From Aquatica leii (taxonomy: Eukaryota > Arthropoda > Insecta > Coleoptera > Lampyridae), in NCBI GenBank assembly GCA_035610365.1, contig CM069436.1:38385117-38449116 (forward strand): 64,000 nt of DNA, read 5' to 3'. Numbering within the stretch: position 1 is the first letter of the stretch; the number at the start of each line of letters is the position of its first letter. The notes beneath the pieces were generated by a model that was not told the DNA's origin, did not search any database, and saw nothing but the letters and a program-made list of their open reading frames with translations. A program made the position numbers and the translations under genes. This document shows positions 26,501-41,500 of the stretch, in pieces.

Positions 26501-29500
26501 TGCTTACGCTTTACGAAATCCAAACATCGGGTACTGCCAAGCTATGAATATTGTTGCGTCAGTTTTGTTAATATATTGCGCAGAGGAGGAAGCATTTTGG
26601 TTGTTAGCAACTCTCTGTGAAAACCTTCTTCCCGATTACTACAATACACGGGTAGTCGGTGCCGTCGTTGATCAAGGAGTTTTAGATAATTTAATATCTG
26701 AGTATTTATCACCTTTACACGCAAAGTTACAACAATTAGGAATGATTAATATTATTTCGTTGTCCTGGTTTCTTACAATTTTCCTAAGTGTAATGCCTTA
26801 CGAGAGTGCTGTTAATGTTATGGACTGCTTTTTTTACGATGGCGCCAAAATTATATTTCAAATTGCGTTGATGATCTTAGATTGGAACGAGGATAAGTTA
26901 TTAAAGTGCAACGATGAAGGCGAAGCTATGCAGCTGCTTTCCGATTATCTAATGGGTATTTACAATGATGAAGGAAGAGGTGCTGTTCGAAATAAAGACT
27001 ATGAAAATCAAAAAAGGGTAAGGTTTATACTTCTTTAAATTACACGCTAAAAGTAAAGTTTCTAGAGTATTTCAATTCAAACGTTGATTTACGAAGCGTA
27101 TTCGAAATACGGTTTCTTAACCACCGGTCAAATTGAACGACTTCGTTTGAAACATAGACTACGGGTAGTGCAAGAATTAGAAGATAATTCTGAACGAAAT
27201 GTGATAAGAAGTGTGATTAACGACAATTTTTTTTCGGCTCAGGAGATACAAGATATTTTGAGCGTGGTTAGAGAAGAATTGTTAAGTCAAAAAAGGCAGA
27301 TGCCCGATAAATACGATGTCACTCAGCAACCTTATGAAGCTTATAAAGTAGATTTCGAATATTTTAAATTGTTGTTTGCTGCACTATCGCCATGGGGCAA
27401 GGGCGAGCAATCCGAGTCTTTATCGGGTAGAATTTTTAGGGTAATACATTTCTTGTATGTTGTTTTATGCTTATATTGTTTTTCAATAGTTATTTGATGA
27501 AAACCGTGATGGGTATTTAAACTTTAGAGAACTGGTGGCAGCTTTGGGCTTAACTTGCTCTTCGGATCCAGCACATCGTTTGAAGTTGTTATATATTATA
27601 CATCTACCTCCTTTACTATGCATGGCTGATATAGAATCTCCAGTTCGAAATGAATTAGGGGCTGAAATTGCTTCTGAAGCTGCCGATTTTTTTGATGTCT
27701 TAGAACAACAAAGCCTTGCTGTAGATACTCTTAGTAGCACACCTGAAGAACCATCAACTCCTACGGCTTCAGGAATACAGTAGGTATATTTTTGTTTTGC
27801 AAATTATTATAAATTTTTTATTGGTAAAGTGCTCTTGAAACACGTTGAAAAAAATAATTCTGCGGAAAAAATGACTTACTTCTAAAGTTATTGTTTTAAA
27901 TTGGAAATTACTTGGAGGGCAACGTATGTATCTTTTTGATAAAGATACACTTAAATAATTTTTTATTTAAATTGTTCAATACGTTTTACTCCTCAAAAAC
28001 TGAAATGTTTTGGACAGGGATTCTTAGGGATGATGTCATTTACTTGAATATATTAGAAAACATCGTAGATCTTAGCCACACAGTTTTCTGTAACGCTGTT
28101 AGTCGCGCTGTATCTTTCAGATACATGTACGTATATGATGGGTGATTTAATTGGAATTTTAATAAATAACTACTAAATGAGTTCCCACATCATTGTATAA
28201 GCAATGTTCAATTACTTAACTGCTATTATTAAAATATTTTATGCCTTTTGAACAAAAATCATCCATATTCATAACGTGGAAGTTTAACGTGATATAATTT
28301 GATAATTAAGCCCCCTCATTAGCATTGATGCAGTTTTTACAAATTATTTTTGAATGTTGATTCAAACATAAAATGATGCCGCATTTTCTACAACTTTTTT
28401 GTTGTATTAGTAACACGCTTCACAGCGTCGTCTTTTTGGCGCTGTTGATGTTCCCGTCTCTCTTCTTCCTGTAGGGTTATATTTTTCTAATATCTTTTTG
28501 ATTTCGACCGGAAGACTTCCAATTTGGACTTGAGTTTGTAATTGCTCTTCTACCAAAGTTAGTACCAGTTTTTTTCAAAAATTCCTTTCTTGAAACAAAT
28601 TTATGTTGATTTGCGAGAAAAAATATTCTAGAGTTTATCTCAGCAACGTTTATAAGGTGGTAAAAAATTACCATTGACCACTTTTTTGTCGATCGGCTAA
28701 CATTATAAATTGTGCAAAGTTTGTCAACCACGTCTACGCCTGATTTCGTATCGTTATAAAATCAAATAATTTTCGGTTTCTTTTCGGGGTCGCTGGAAAC
28801 TTCTGTTGAAGAAACATGCATGCTAGATAGCAACAGAATGGATTTTCTCTTTTACGGAACGTAGGAAACAAGAATCTCATCTTTCGTATATCCAAAAATA
28901 CTGATAAAACAGGCACGAATTTTTGGCGACACAAAAGTTGGTGGAAGCTCTCTTTTATTTTTTCTTATTGTACACACACAAGAAAGCTTATTTTTCCAGC
29001 TTTCTTACTAGCTTCAAACTGGTAAATCAGTTATCCGCGGTAATGTTTTGACCGGACCCAAAAGTTGGTTTAGAAAGCCGCACTACTATCGAATCCGATG
29101 AATTAGATTGACGCAAAGAACCTTCCGGCTGTTGCCCACAGTATATATATTAGCGGTATAGTACAGTTTGGCATCGGTAAGACAAACTATTTATATTCCA
29201 TATTTGTTTGGTTTGGATGGAATATATTGCCTAAATGAATATTAACCTCGAAATCCAGGCAACATCTCATCAATTGTAACATTTGGCCGAGATGGTAGCG
29301 TTTTTGACAATTTTCGACGAAAACTGTAAAAAGGTCCCTTACTACAACCAATTTATCGAGTTCACGTCGCGTTTCTCTGGTGTCTTTGTCGTCGAATCCT
29401 AAACATGTTATCAAAAATCTAAAGCGTGTTTCAGACATTGCCATTTGAGAAATATTTTTTCTTAACCCGCTAGTAGCCCAGAAATCGTCAAGTGGTTGAT

Positions 29501-32500
29501 GTACTCCTCGAAATACAATAGTTCCAAAAATGTTTTAATTTCTGCTTTGTTTATAGGTCGGCAGTTTCTTTCCCCTCCAAATTTTTCGCAAATAATGTCG
29601 ATGTATTTGTTAGTGTATTGCACTAATAAATTTAGAATATATTTCGTAAAAAATAGATTCCAACATTCGAGATCAGTTTTCGCATTCCTCGCAGCCTCTT
29701 CTACTATTCCAGGTAATTTTATAAGAACATTATTAGGACCATTCTTCAATCGACCTTGTTTAAACATTATCATCAGATTCATCAAAATGTTGCATAAAAC
29801 ATCGGCACTGGGTTCGTCATCCTAAAAAAATAGACGTCGCGCTTCTTCAATGTCTTCCGGTTTTGACAAATCGAAAAATTTTTTTGGTATTCATTCTCGA
29901 CCATAAAAAAACAATTCACAATCAAGCATTTTTCGCATAACGTTTTTCTTTTCTAGATATTTACGGCGTAACGCTTTAAAAAATCACGCTGCATTGCAAC
30001 CTTTAACATACGATAATAAAGAAAATTATCTTTCATAGCTTGAAACAATGTTAAGTAAAATGTCTCTGAACCGTTTAAGGCTTTTATTGCAATAAATGGG
30101 GTTAAACCTTGTTTACACAGTTATGGGGGTCCAGAATATGTGGGCAATCTACCGGATTCCAATAGGACACAAAAAGTTCCTATACACTATTTTTTTACGG
30201 AAATCGTAAGTTTTAAAATAGCTCTTGAAGCACTATGTACAATTTAAAGGCTGAAGTTTTCAAGTGTCCTCACAAAAAAGTTAAGGTTTAATTACGACAA
30301 TGCCAAAACCCCAAGAGTAGTATCGTAGGGGCCAGACTTATTATTTATTATTATTTCTTATCTATCTTTGTTTTTAAACTTGGCTTTCTCAAATCTTTTA
30401 GAACCACATTCTTCATATCTCTTTAATTCAATAGCTCAGAATTTAATCTTTTCATCAATTCTTCCTCGCCATTTTTGAATTTCTTATATACAGCCTTGTT
30501 CCCTAACCTTTACTCGAAGCAAGTAGAAGTGACCATTCCGAGTCGACATCTGTTTAGTTCGAATTGACCGATTGTGTCCATTTTGGTATTCCCTAACATG
30601 CGTCGAAGTGGTTCAAACGCTTCATCAAAAACCTCTACTTAGAAGAAGGGGCATTACGGCCGTACACTAAGCTATTTCCGCCCTTATGAACTATGACGTA
30701 GCGGTAAATCTAACTTGAGGGTCAAGTGCAAAACGAAAAGAGATGTTAAGCAATAAACAAATAAACTGACAATTCGTAATGTCGTCGGCACCTCAAACTA
30801 AATATCCTTTGTAATCCTTATTTCTAAACGTAATAATTGCGTAGAATAAAATGTACAAAATATTTATTCTTATATACTAAATTAATTACGTAATTACATG
30901 TTCACAGCTTTTTCTATATCTACCGCAATTAATAAAAGTACCTCTTCTTTAAATTTTTTCTAAGAATGGCAAGCTATCGTTAAAAATATAAACACAACAA
31001 AAATAACGTGTCGGGATCGTGTAGAAGGCAAGTGCAATTCTTGTTTCTATTAACGCTTTCTGACTTCTACAGAGAAGTGGTGATCAAAGTTTACGTCTAT
31101 TTAGTAGTGTCGGTTCCTATTCCAATTTGTATTTCTTTGTAGCTACGGAATGCCAACCGATCGCAATTTCTATTCAAGTTTGTCACTTATATTCGTCTTA
31201 CAGCATTTTTATTCGGTTTGAAGTTAGGGAAAAGGCACGAATAACCCCAAAATGTAACAAATGAAAAGAATTTCACTCCCGACACTAATCTTTACACATG
31301 CCCGATGCTTTGGACTGTTATCGTGTATTTTGATTTGCTGTTTGGTACTTGCAATCAAACCAGTTCACTAAATAAAACACAGAAAACAGTACACATTTCA
31401 TCTTTCTGAAAATTAAAAAATGAGTAGATTTAATTTACCCTTTTTCATATTACTTGCTTAAAGCCAAGAAATCGCCATCCAAGCGTTAGTTGATTGCACT
31501 AAAAATCTTACTTCTTCAATGTTTCTTCATAAATCCGTATCATTTTCATATTATAGTTTTCCAATAACATGTTAGGACGAATGATGGTGTTAGTTGCTCC
31601 CGTGTCAACCAGTCACTGAAGACTTCGTCCATTAATCTTGCCATCGAGAAATTGCTCCATAGGCGATGCTATTTGAATGGTAATCTCCGGAACATGACTA
31701 GATGAGATTTACTTTTGTCTCTTGGTCAACTCGTTACAATTTCTTCCATATTTGTATTCATCGATTCTTGACCATTTTTTATTGATTCGAGAAATTCAAA
31801 TAACTTTGAATCCATTTTAACTAATTGCAAACGCGTCACCGGCATAAATTAAAACAAGAATAAAAAGTTTAATAACACAATTTTTTAATAACGCTCGATT
31901 CTTTCTTATTAAATGCACTACTTAAACAAACTCAAACTTAAATCACAATGTTTCTATTGCGGAATTACTGATATTTACATTAAAATCGCGAACTCCACAC
32001 TGACATCAATGTAACGAATTTTAAAATTAATTTATTTATAACGAAATATTTACACGTTTATAACTACATGTAACTAATTAAATCTAACGATATTTAAGAA
32101 AAACACATTAATTTATATATTACTATCACTCGAAAAATTATGTCCGCGGATAACTACTGTTTATCTAAAACTGATACTTATTTGCATTAAAGGCACGTAG
32201 GCTTGAACTCCGTTATATTTATCTCTAACACACGCGTTAATCACTTATTTATTTAAACAATCTTCTTAATACTTCCGACTTCCAAAAAACTGACATTTCT
32301 GTTATATATCTCGAGAATTGTCTACATCCTTCGGTGAACGTTTCGAAGTTGACAAGAACTTCGCGAATTTTACATTTCCTGCATTAAATTCTGTTGACGA
32401 CAATTCTGGTGGTAGTTGGAGCGCTGCATCCATGCATCAAAATAATCGACGACACTTTGTGCTTCCAGAGGCAGTACATTTTCTTCACAAATTTAAAAAC

Positions 32501-35500
32501 ATCTATCACGTTTTCTACGGAAACAAATGCTATCCTTTGTAATAAATGAAACTTCAAATCAAAATCAGCATCAGTTTCGTATCTTTCGACTAAATTTTTC
32601 AGAATGTATAGGTACTGCGTGAAGTGGAAAAAACATCCACGATGTATACTTGGCGGAATCTCTTCTGTAATGGCACTCACCATCGTAGCTTCAAAATCTG
32701 TCATCTGGCAAAGCGTATCTCAAAGATACGTATGTTTTGTTTTCTTCGGTAACAATGGGAATACCAAGAGAATAGCTTTGTCATCATATAATCCGTGCAC
32801 CGTGTATAATTGTACAGTAAATGTGGAGTAATCATTTGCGTATAAATAAAGCGATTTGGTTAAAAGTTGAAGGTTTCTTTTGGTACATCCTGCAGAACTC
32901 CAATCGATGAATTAGAAATGATTAAACCTTCAAATATATCAATTTTTGAAATTCAGATAATGATGATCAAACTTTGTCTTTGTAGTTAGAATTAATTAAT
33001 ATCTTCTACGAATTATTGACTAATTAACGCGAATAATATCGCATCAAACTTTGTTTACGGGAGCATTATCTTCAATTTCATGCCACTCTTGCAAAGAATA
33101 CGAACGAAAGTTCTTAATATTGACAATATTAGAATCTAAAAAACCATTATATTTTTGACAAATTGTTACTCGATGAATTACAATCCGTTACGATCTTGAA
33201 ATGACGTCCCAATAAATATACTTGAAACTTTTTAATGGCTTCTATTACGGCTAACACTTCCAACTTGTAGCTGCAGTATTGACGTTTTGCTGAAGTCGTT
33301 TTTTACTGGCATAATATACTGGATGTAGTTCATTATCTTTGCTTGATATTTGTAAAAGCGCAGCTTCAAAGCCTTCTTGACTGGCGTCGGTGTATAACTC
33401 AGTCTCAGCGCCTTGTTTGAATATTTCCAGAACTGGTGCTTCCAACAATTTATTCTGTAACATGAGCCATGCCGTTTTTTATGCTTCTTTAAATTTGAAC
33501 TGTTCATTCTTTTTTAGTAAATCAATTAATGGTTTTGCGATTTTCGCATAATCGAAAATATAAATTTGCGAAAATATACCGCAAGTCATAAAATCCTTGG
33601 ACTTGCTTTGTAGTTTTTGGTTCTGGAAAGTATTTAATGGCTTTGATCTTGGCAGTATTTGGACGTAGTGTACCCTCTTCAATCACATGTCCCAGAAATT
33701 CTATTCGTCTCATCTTTTGCAGTCTGTAGTACTGTCTTTAATCTTTCTATTGCTTCTTCCTCGTCTTTCGCCGGTATTACCAAATCATCCATATATGGTA
33801 GTGCTACTCCTTCTTTAGCCAAGTCACGATATATTGTGTTTATAAACCTTTGGATAACTGAGAGACTATTGCATAATCAGAACGGTACTTTAAGAAACGA
33901 TATTGGCCATTATGTGTCACAAATGAAGTGTATTTTCTGCTTTCTTCTTCTAAGTCTACATGGAAAAATCTATTCGTTAGGTCGATCGTGCTAAACACTT
34001 GAGCATCTTGCAGCCTATCTAGCACATCTTCAATTAGTTGTAGTGGATAACGGTCTTTTATAATCACTCTGTTTATGTTTCTGTAATCAATGCAAACTCG
34101 TGGACTGTCGTCTTTTTTTTCTAATTATAACTACTGGACTCGTGTAGTCGGACACGCATTGGTCGACTATACCTTTTTTATCCATTGTTTTACTTGGTCA
34201 TCCACAACTTCTCTTTCTCCACAAGGTAATCTTCTCGGTCTTCAGTATATGAGTTCTTTATGTTAAACGATAATCTTTATAGTTATAGTAGTTTTTATCT
34301 TCTTCGGTTTGTAATTAGTTACAAGAGTCTTTCCTAATTTGTTGTTAAGCCTTCCGTAATAATCCTAGACTTCCAAGTCTGCGTTGATATTCATAATTTC
34401 CCTATCTCAACCCGTTGTTTGTTCAACTCTAATAATATAATTCTTTATTACCACTTCAGTTTGGGTTAGTAATTCTTTTCTGATGATCGCTTTAGTCACA
34501 ATACCTTCTGAAGCTATATACACTTTGGTGTTCAATGTAACGTAATTTATTTCTACAGTAGCTTCAATGTATCCTAAAGGTGGTACTGATTCTCCACCAA
34601 ACCCAAATAGATTAACGTCGGTTGCTGTCATATGCGGGTATCCAATCTTCTCCTATAAATCGCGTCCAATTAAATTTACCACTTTTCCCGTATCTATTAA
34701 TGCGTTGACTGACTCGTTGTTTATTTTAATATCTTTCTAGTACGAACAAACTTTATTGTTGCTTAGATATCAAATAGTTTTGCATTCTGTCGCCTTATGT
34801 TCAAACCTGTTGCATTTAAAACATTTAAGTCCTTTGTTTCTGTGTTCACAGTCTTTTGGTCGGTGTCTTGCTACTCCGCAATTGTAACATCTTATTTCTC
34901 TCCATCCAGGTCTTTCATCTTCGTCTTCTTTCTCCTTGTTTTTCTTCTTCACATATTTTATCTTCATGTCTTCCATCTTCACGTCTTTCGTCTTTACGTC
35001 TTCCATCTTCACGTCTTTCGTCTTTGTCTTCCATCTTCACGTCTTTCGTCTTTGTCTTCCATCTTCACGTCTATCGTCTTTACTTCTTCTATCTTCACGT
35101 TTTTCGTTCACAAAGCGATCATTTGGTTATACTTTTGGCTCCGTACAACAATTTTGTTGACGTTGTCATCTGTAATGCCGTTTATTATATATTGAGCCAC
35201 AGTTTCTTACTCGATCTTGCCTCTACTGACTAGTTCTCTCATGCTTAAGAAATACTCTTGAATCGCTTTACCCTTGTTTGTGTCTTGCTAATGAACGGTG
35301 TAATTTGGTACTGGTTATTTTGCCCGAAAACTATTCAAGCAGTTTTCTTTTCAAGACTTGATACGTCTTTGCCAATCTTTGGAGAGATTACTCTTTGTTC
35401 TAGACACGTTTGTACAACTGCGTCTTTCGTCTTCATCATCGTTGCTGTTGACTTCGAGTAGTGTCTTCTATTCCATCTTTATGAACGTAGTCTTCGTCGT

Positions 35501-38500
35501 CAAATTCTTCTGCGTTGACGTCTAGAGATTGAATATTACATAAACTTTTACAAAGTCGGTTTTTAACATCTTCAATATCGCTTTTGTAATCTAATCTTAG
35601 TATGTCGCAGGCTATAGCTAATTCTACTAACTTGAAGTTTTTCTTAATTTCCGCTTATTTATTTTCATACCCTACGGAATTTGCTGTGAATACGATAAAA
35701 ACTATATAAAATTCGTATGCTATTTACCGATGCGGTGTTACTTTTGTTCAAAAACGCTGCATTTTGTGCCACTTGTTCCATTCTTTATATAAAAAATGCA
35801 AACACTTACGTTACAATTGTTAAAGTCCCCAAAATGTAGGTTTTATTCATTTAAACTTCAACTTAATTGACAATTCTCATAATCGCCTTTTTTTACTTGT
35901 ACAATACGTGTTTAATTGTTTGAGATTACACTACTACTCTCTTACTTCTGCTAAATCTTCGCCACGGTGACTCAAGTCGGACCCAATCCCACAATATCAT
36001 TTGAGATGCAAGGGACATTGAAATGAGGTCAATCTAGAATGAATTGTTAAAGCAGAACTATCTATCCACTTGATGGTAGCAGTTCATTCTTTGTACTTTT
36101 CATATTAGAACTACTATTGAGGAATTAAAGAATGGAATGTTCGAATAAGAGTAAATTAACCGGATTTGGTTACCAAGGTTTTTCAGGAAAATTTTGTAGA
36201 ATCATGTAATAACGTGATAGATAAATTTAAATATTTACTCTAATTTTTTTAATTTACCTACACTCTTAAATAACTGTAGTCACCGATAGAGCCATCTTCC
36301 AAAGTAGTTCAAGACAGCCTACCTCATAGACATTACCGCAAACACTACTGCAGCGAGCCAACCACGAGAACTTTCAAAAATACACGGAATTATCTAATAT
36401 GTAGCAGAAGTAATTCAACAACACTTGTATCTGAAGAAACTTATTAATACCTAGGCCTTTCACACACTCTGGATATAGACTCAAAACAAGGAACGCGATC
36501 AATACTTGCGCTAATCCTACACTGACTTACAGATTTCGCATTCTAAAATATTCGGACTACAAAGATGTGAATTACAACGATGGTCACTGTTCAGATCGGA
36601 AAGCGAGAGGGGCTTGGTAAACATTTCTCAGCGCTCTAAAGCGCAAGAAAATATGCGAGAATACTTTATTCATATTAAACAAAGTGAATAGAAAATATGA
36701 AAACAAATATGTGACAAGAAAAAATCTGCAATCCAACAACTTAGGACATAAAACAATTGGCAAGGAAAATTTACTAAAATGATTGGATTTATATGCGAAT
36801 GTGTTCGGTATTGGAACAGCTGTCATTGTTGATGTTAGATGTCTACTAACTCAGCTAACGTTCTGATAATATCCGTGAAAGGAAAGTAGCAATATTATCT
36901 AGTTTCTCAAAACTTGTTTAAACCTAATAAATAATGTTTAACTCGAAATGAGAAGATACATCCTTGAAATATAAATAAAAAAGGTGAAATTATTACGTAT
37001 CTTTCTTTCGTATTGTGATTACATTTTTATAGTATTTGATTTATATTTAATTCAGTTATTAAGCATCTCCCCTGTTCCAATCTCCTTTTGGGCATGGTGG
37101 CAATTCTACAGGTGGACAATCATTTGTTCGGAACTAAAAAGGTTGTTTTTACTCATCTTCGAAATACCGTGACAATATTTTTTACTTACTTTCGTGACGG
37201 CACATTTGTTCTTATAAGCGTCTTTTAAGCACGGATTCATCATTCCTCCAGAACATACTTTAGGCTTTTTCTTAGTTGGTGTTGGATTGGGACAAGAAGC
37301 ATCTAGAGCAGTACGTTTTGACGGTGGTATCAACGGACAGCAGTTATCTTTAAATTTTTGGTATTGGGTGCCGCATTTACTGCATCGAGTAAATCGTTTA
37401 CTGCAGCATCCGGGGGTAGTATGAAAACCTGAAAAATAACATTAACAATAACATAGTGGTTCTCGCTTTTTAATAACACGATTACTGCTGTTAAGTAATT
37501 AGGTTTTTTAACTTACCTGAGTTTGGTTGCGTTAAGTTACATAGTATATTTTTTGTTATTGTATTCAACAGTATTTTTTGCATTTCTTTTTAGACGTTAA
37601 AATTTTGATGCCTAAATGACAGTTTTTTTTCAAGACCTACTGTTAATTAACGAGTGTTAAACTGCTGTTACTAGAATGATTAGGAACTAAAAGGCATTGT
37701 GAACCGTGAACTTTACAAATTAATATTACAGTTTATAAAAACTTTTATATTTCATCTAAAATAATTACAATAAATTTGCATTGCTGTTTTTGGTTAACCG
37801 AAAATAGTAGAACACTATTTAAGAACCTGTTTCGGTCTTCTGTCCCTGCGCACGATCTTCTAGTGGTACCTCTAGAGTTTTTTTTTTACTTATTCGTTGG
37901 GATGTGTCCTAATGCCTTCTGCTATTTTATGAGTAATTTTTTGATAATTGGGGCGTGCAACAAGACGTAGGTTTTTATTTTGGGTTTGCTGGATCTTTCG
38001 GTGTGGTTCTTCGCCGCCTATGACTTGTTGGTTAAGCATAACTCATGGTGGATCTTATCATTGACTTGTAGATTAGCAACATCTTGACCACGTATACGAC
38101 TCTGTTCCACCCCGTTATCGTGTAAAGTTTGACCGTGACTGCTGATGACTTTGCTGCCACGCTGTTTCTTTAAAGAGAGGCGTCTGTCAAGAATGAGATT
38201 GGTGCTTTGCTTTGTCCTTTCACGGAATCCCGGCACTTCTCAGGTTGACACGACGTACCAGTCTGACGTTTATGCAACGGGCAAAAAGTACTGAGGTGCT
38301 CTTCGTCGAATTTACTATTATTAGTGCGATATCGTCGGCATTCTGTTTGTGGATGGTTGGGGAGGCCAGAAGTTAAAACGTTGTAAAGCAAAGGTTCCAG
38401 AACGGATATCTGAGTACCGGCTTAAATTCTTCTCGGGTTGTTTTTGGAGTTATACAATTTCACCCGAAATGTGCGGTTGTTAAGGTAGGAAGGGACGAGT

Positions 38501-41500
38501 TGGACTTTCGGTAGGGAGATACCGTTGTAAGAAAATAACTCCGGTGTGGATTTTCCTTTTTTTGTCGATCTTTTCGATAACTCGCAAAGCGTTGTCGAAT
38601 GTGACTTCTGTTCTTTTGTGATGACTTCATCGGTTTCGACTTGTTTCTGTTACCTACTAGCTATTAAGCATTTCCACAACTTGTCTAACATAGATAGCGA
38701 AGTAATGGGACGGTAGTTCTTCGACACCCAAGGTTCTGTCCCAGCTTCCGGAGAAGAATTAAGTGGGCGGTCTTCCATTCGGATCAAAATAAGTGTAATC
38801 TAAGAGAGGCGATTGCTGATCCTATTTAAATCGGGTGTTTTTCTTTTGTTTCATTTTTTGATGCTGATTACAAAGGGGGTTTCGTTTTCTGGAAATGTTT
38901 CTGAAACTATTAGAGATATCCAAAATTTTAAAAAATATTCGTAAATAGCAGGAAATTTCCTAAAAAGATTCCTCTATCTTTCAGAACTCTAATATCAATA
39001 TTTATCATTTCAATTAAACAGCGAAGATAGGGCTAAAAACGGGTTATGTGGCATCCGCTCGTGCCCGTCGATTCGCTCACTCTCACAAAATGTTTTTTTC
39101 AACCAATTAAATATGAATATTAAGAAACGATAAAATTCAAGTGCCATTTAAACAAACAATAAACAATAATCCGTTAAAAACATTTTTTTTCAAAATTTTT
39201 CAATTATTTATGCTTTTATTAACTAAGTTATTTTTACAAATTGGAAATCTACTAGTTTATAAGCGACTTCCGGCTTAGTCCGCGTCGTAGTTGAACATCC
39301 AGACTCTCCTTGAGAGCCAGAACGGGAAGTAGAACTTGGCTTTTGCCATATTGTCGTTCATCCGCGAAATCTTAAGATTCTATACTATAAACCTCCACGG
39401 CGAGGACGTGTTTTTACAAATTAAGATCGTTTGCGCCAAAAGTTAGAAAAGCTACTAACATACCTAGCATTTATAAAACGTTGCCGAGACCACACATATT
39501 GCCATCGCATGGTGTATGAGAATTAAACATCATCTGTTACGTTTGAAAATTCACAATAAACGCAAAGTACTGGACGCTATCAACAAAAGTGATAAAAGCT
39601 GCATTCATCTTTCTCTAACAAATTAGAACACTCGATATGGCTAAAAATAGATGCTATTACTAGGATACAAGCAAACAAGATTTACGAACAATAAAAAATG
39701 AAACAAACTAAGAAATACGAGAGATTACATCCTTCACAGTGTAAAAAAACGTTAGACGACTATACAGTACGTGTCAATCTAACAGATACAGTTTTGGATG
39801 AACGGACCACATCCTTATTAAAGAAGGGTTTTAACTACGCTGTTACGCTTAAGACAACACCGACAGAAGACATCGTATGTGGAGTAGAAGCCGCAACAGC
39901 CACAAGTAGATCTCTGAAACTATTCGACAAGATGTTTGCAACATTGTAAGAAAAGCAAAACCGCCACGCTCAAATACTAACAGACATGAGAGAGAAGCAA
40001 CTAAGCGGTTACATGAGAACAATTATATATTTCAGTACTGAGAGCAGATAAAGGAAATGCTACAGTCGTTATGAATATATAGGTACTGGCTTCCAGAAAA
40101 ATTGCAACACCTAGAAGTTGTTGAACGATTTTATTGAAATTTTCAGGAAACGTCTATTTTCATGAAACAAAGTGATGATAAAAATTTAAAAACAAAAGAA
40201 CAAAAGCTTAAAAAGTTTTTTCAATAATGAGGTGCTCCGCCACGATTTGTAATGCACTCATTTAGACGTCTTGGCATGCTATCAATCAAGTGATCTATAG
40301 CTGCTTATTTTATATTGTCCCAAGCTTCTTGAATCCGTAGCTGGAGATCGTGTAAGTTATCTGGAGGGTGTGGTAAATTACCCAGTCGCCTACCAATCAT
40401 ATCCCATACATGTTCAACGCGCGACAAATCATCGACCGAGCAGGCAATGTTAGCTTCTTCCAAATACCGTGTTGTAGCTCTTGCCGTATGAGGGCGCGCA
40501 TTATCCTGCTGGAAAATGGTATTTTGCAGCCCCTGAAGATATGGAAGCTCAACTGGTTGTAGCACATTAGCAATGTAACCAGCTGCGTTTAGGTTGCCGT
40601 CAATAAAGACCAAGGGTGATCTGCAACCATAATATATTGCACCCCATATCATAACTCCTTGAGTGAGGGCTGTGTTGCGTTCCACAAAAAATGTTGGATT
40701 TTTACGTTCTCCACGCATCCGTCTGACCTTCCTACGACCATCGTGGGCCCACAAGCAAAATCGGGACTTGTCACTAAACACAATTTGATGCCATTCGGAC
40801 GCCCAATTAACCCTTTCGTTGGTATAGTCTGCGTAGACGGTGATGTGGTGTAAGGGGAAGACATAAAATGGACGATATGAACGCAACCCATAAGATCTTA
40901 TCCGGCGATAAACAGATGACATTAACATTCTGAGTCCTATACCTCTTATCCAATCATTTGCAATTGATCGAGTTATTGAAAATCTGTCTCTTGTGGCCAA
41001 AACTCTTAAGCGACGTTCTTTGCGACCCGTAGTCCTCCGAGGACGTCCAGATCCACAGCGACGATGTTAAACCCTTTCCTCGGACCATTTGGACCAACTT
41101 CTCAATACCGATGAAACATGAAGAATGAAATTGAGAACAAACAACAACGATTTGCAAACTTGAGAATTACTAAATGGTCTACTACTTCAAATTTATTGTT
41201 ACTGTGTTACTATAGAAACAACAGGAAAAAAACAAAAAACTACTAGCTAGATTTCATTCAAATTTTAATCATCACTTTGTTTCATGAAAATAGACGTTTC
41301 ATAAAAATTTCAATAAAATCGTTCAACAAGTTCTAGGTGTTGCAATTTTTCTGGAACTCAGTATACAAGATTATAACGACAAAATGACGAACTTACTCTC
41401 GGAAGATTGCTACAAACGTCTACAAAGAAACCCTTTAAACTCTTTATGCACTAAAGTAAACTCTACCATTAAAAACTCTACTACCATAGATATTAACAAG

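Noticed and set aside
29496-29825. 109-codon plus-strand ORF
   Set aside because: Antisense to the piggyBac transposase remnant.
34797-35233. Two overlapping plus-strand ORFs rich in Phe/Ser/Leu
   Set aside because: They are antisense to the Gypsy gag minisatellite and zinc knuckles; the repetition explains the open frames.
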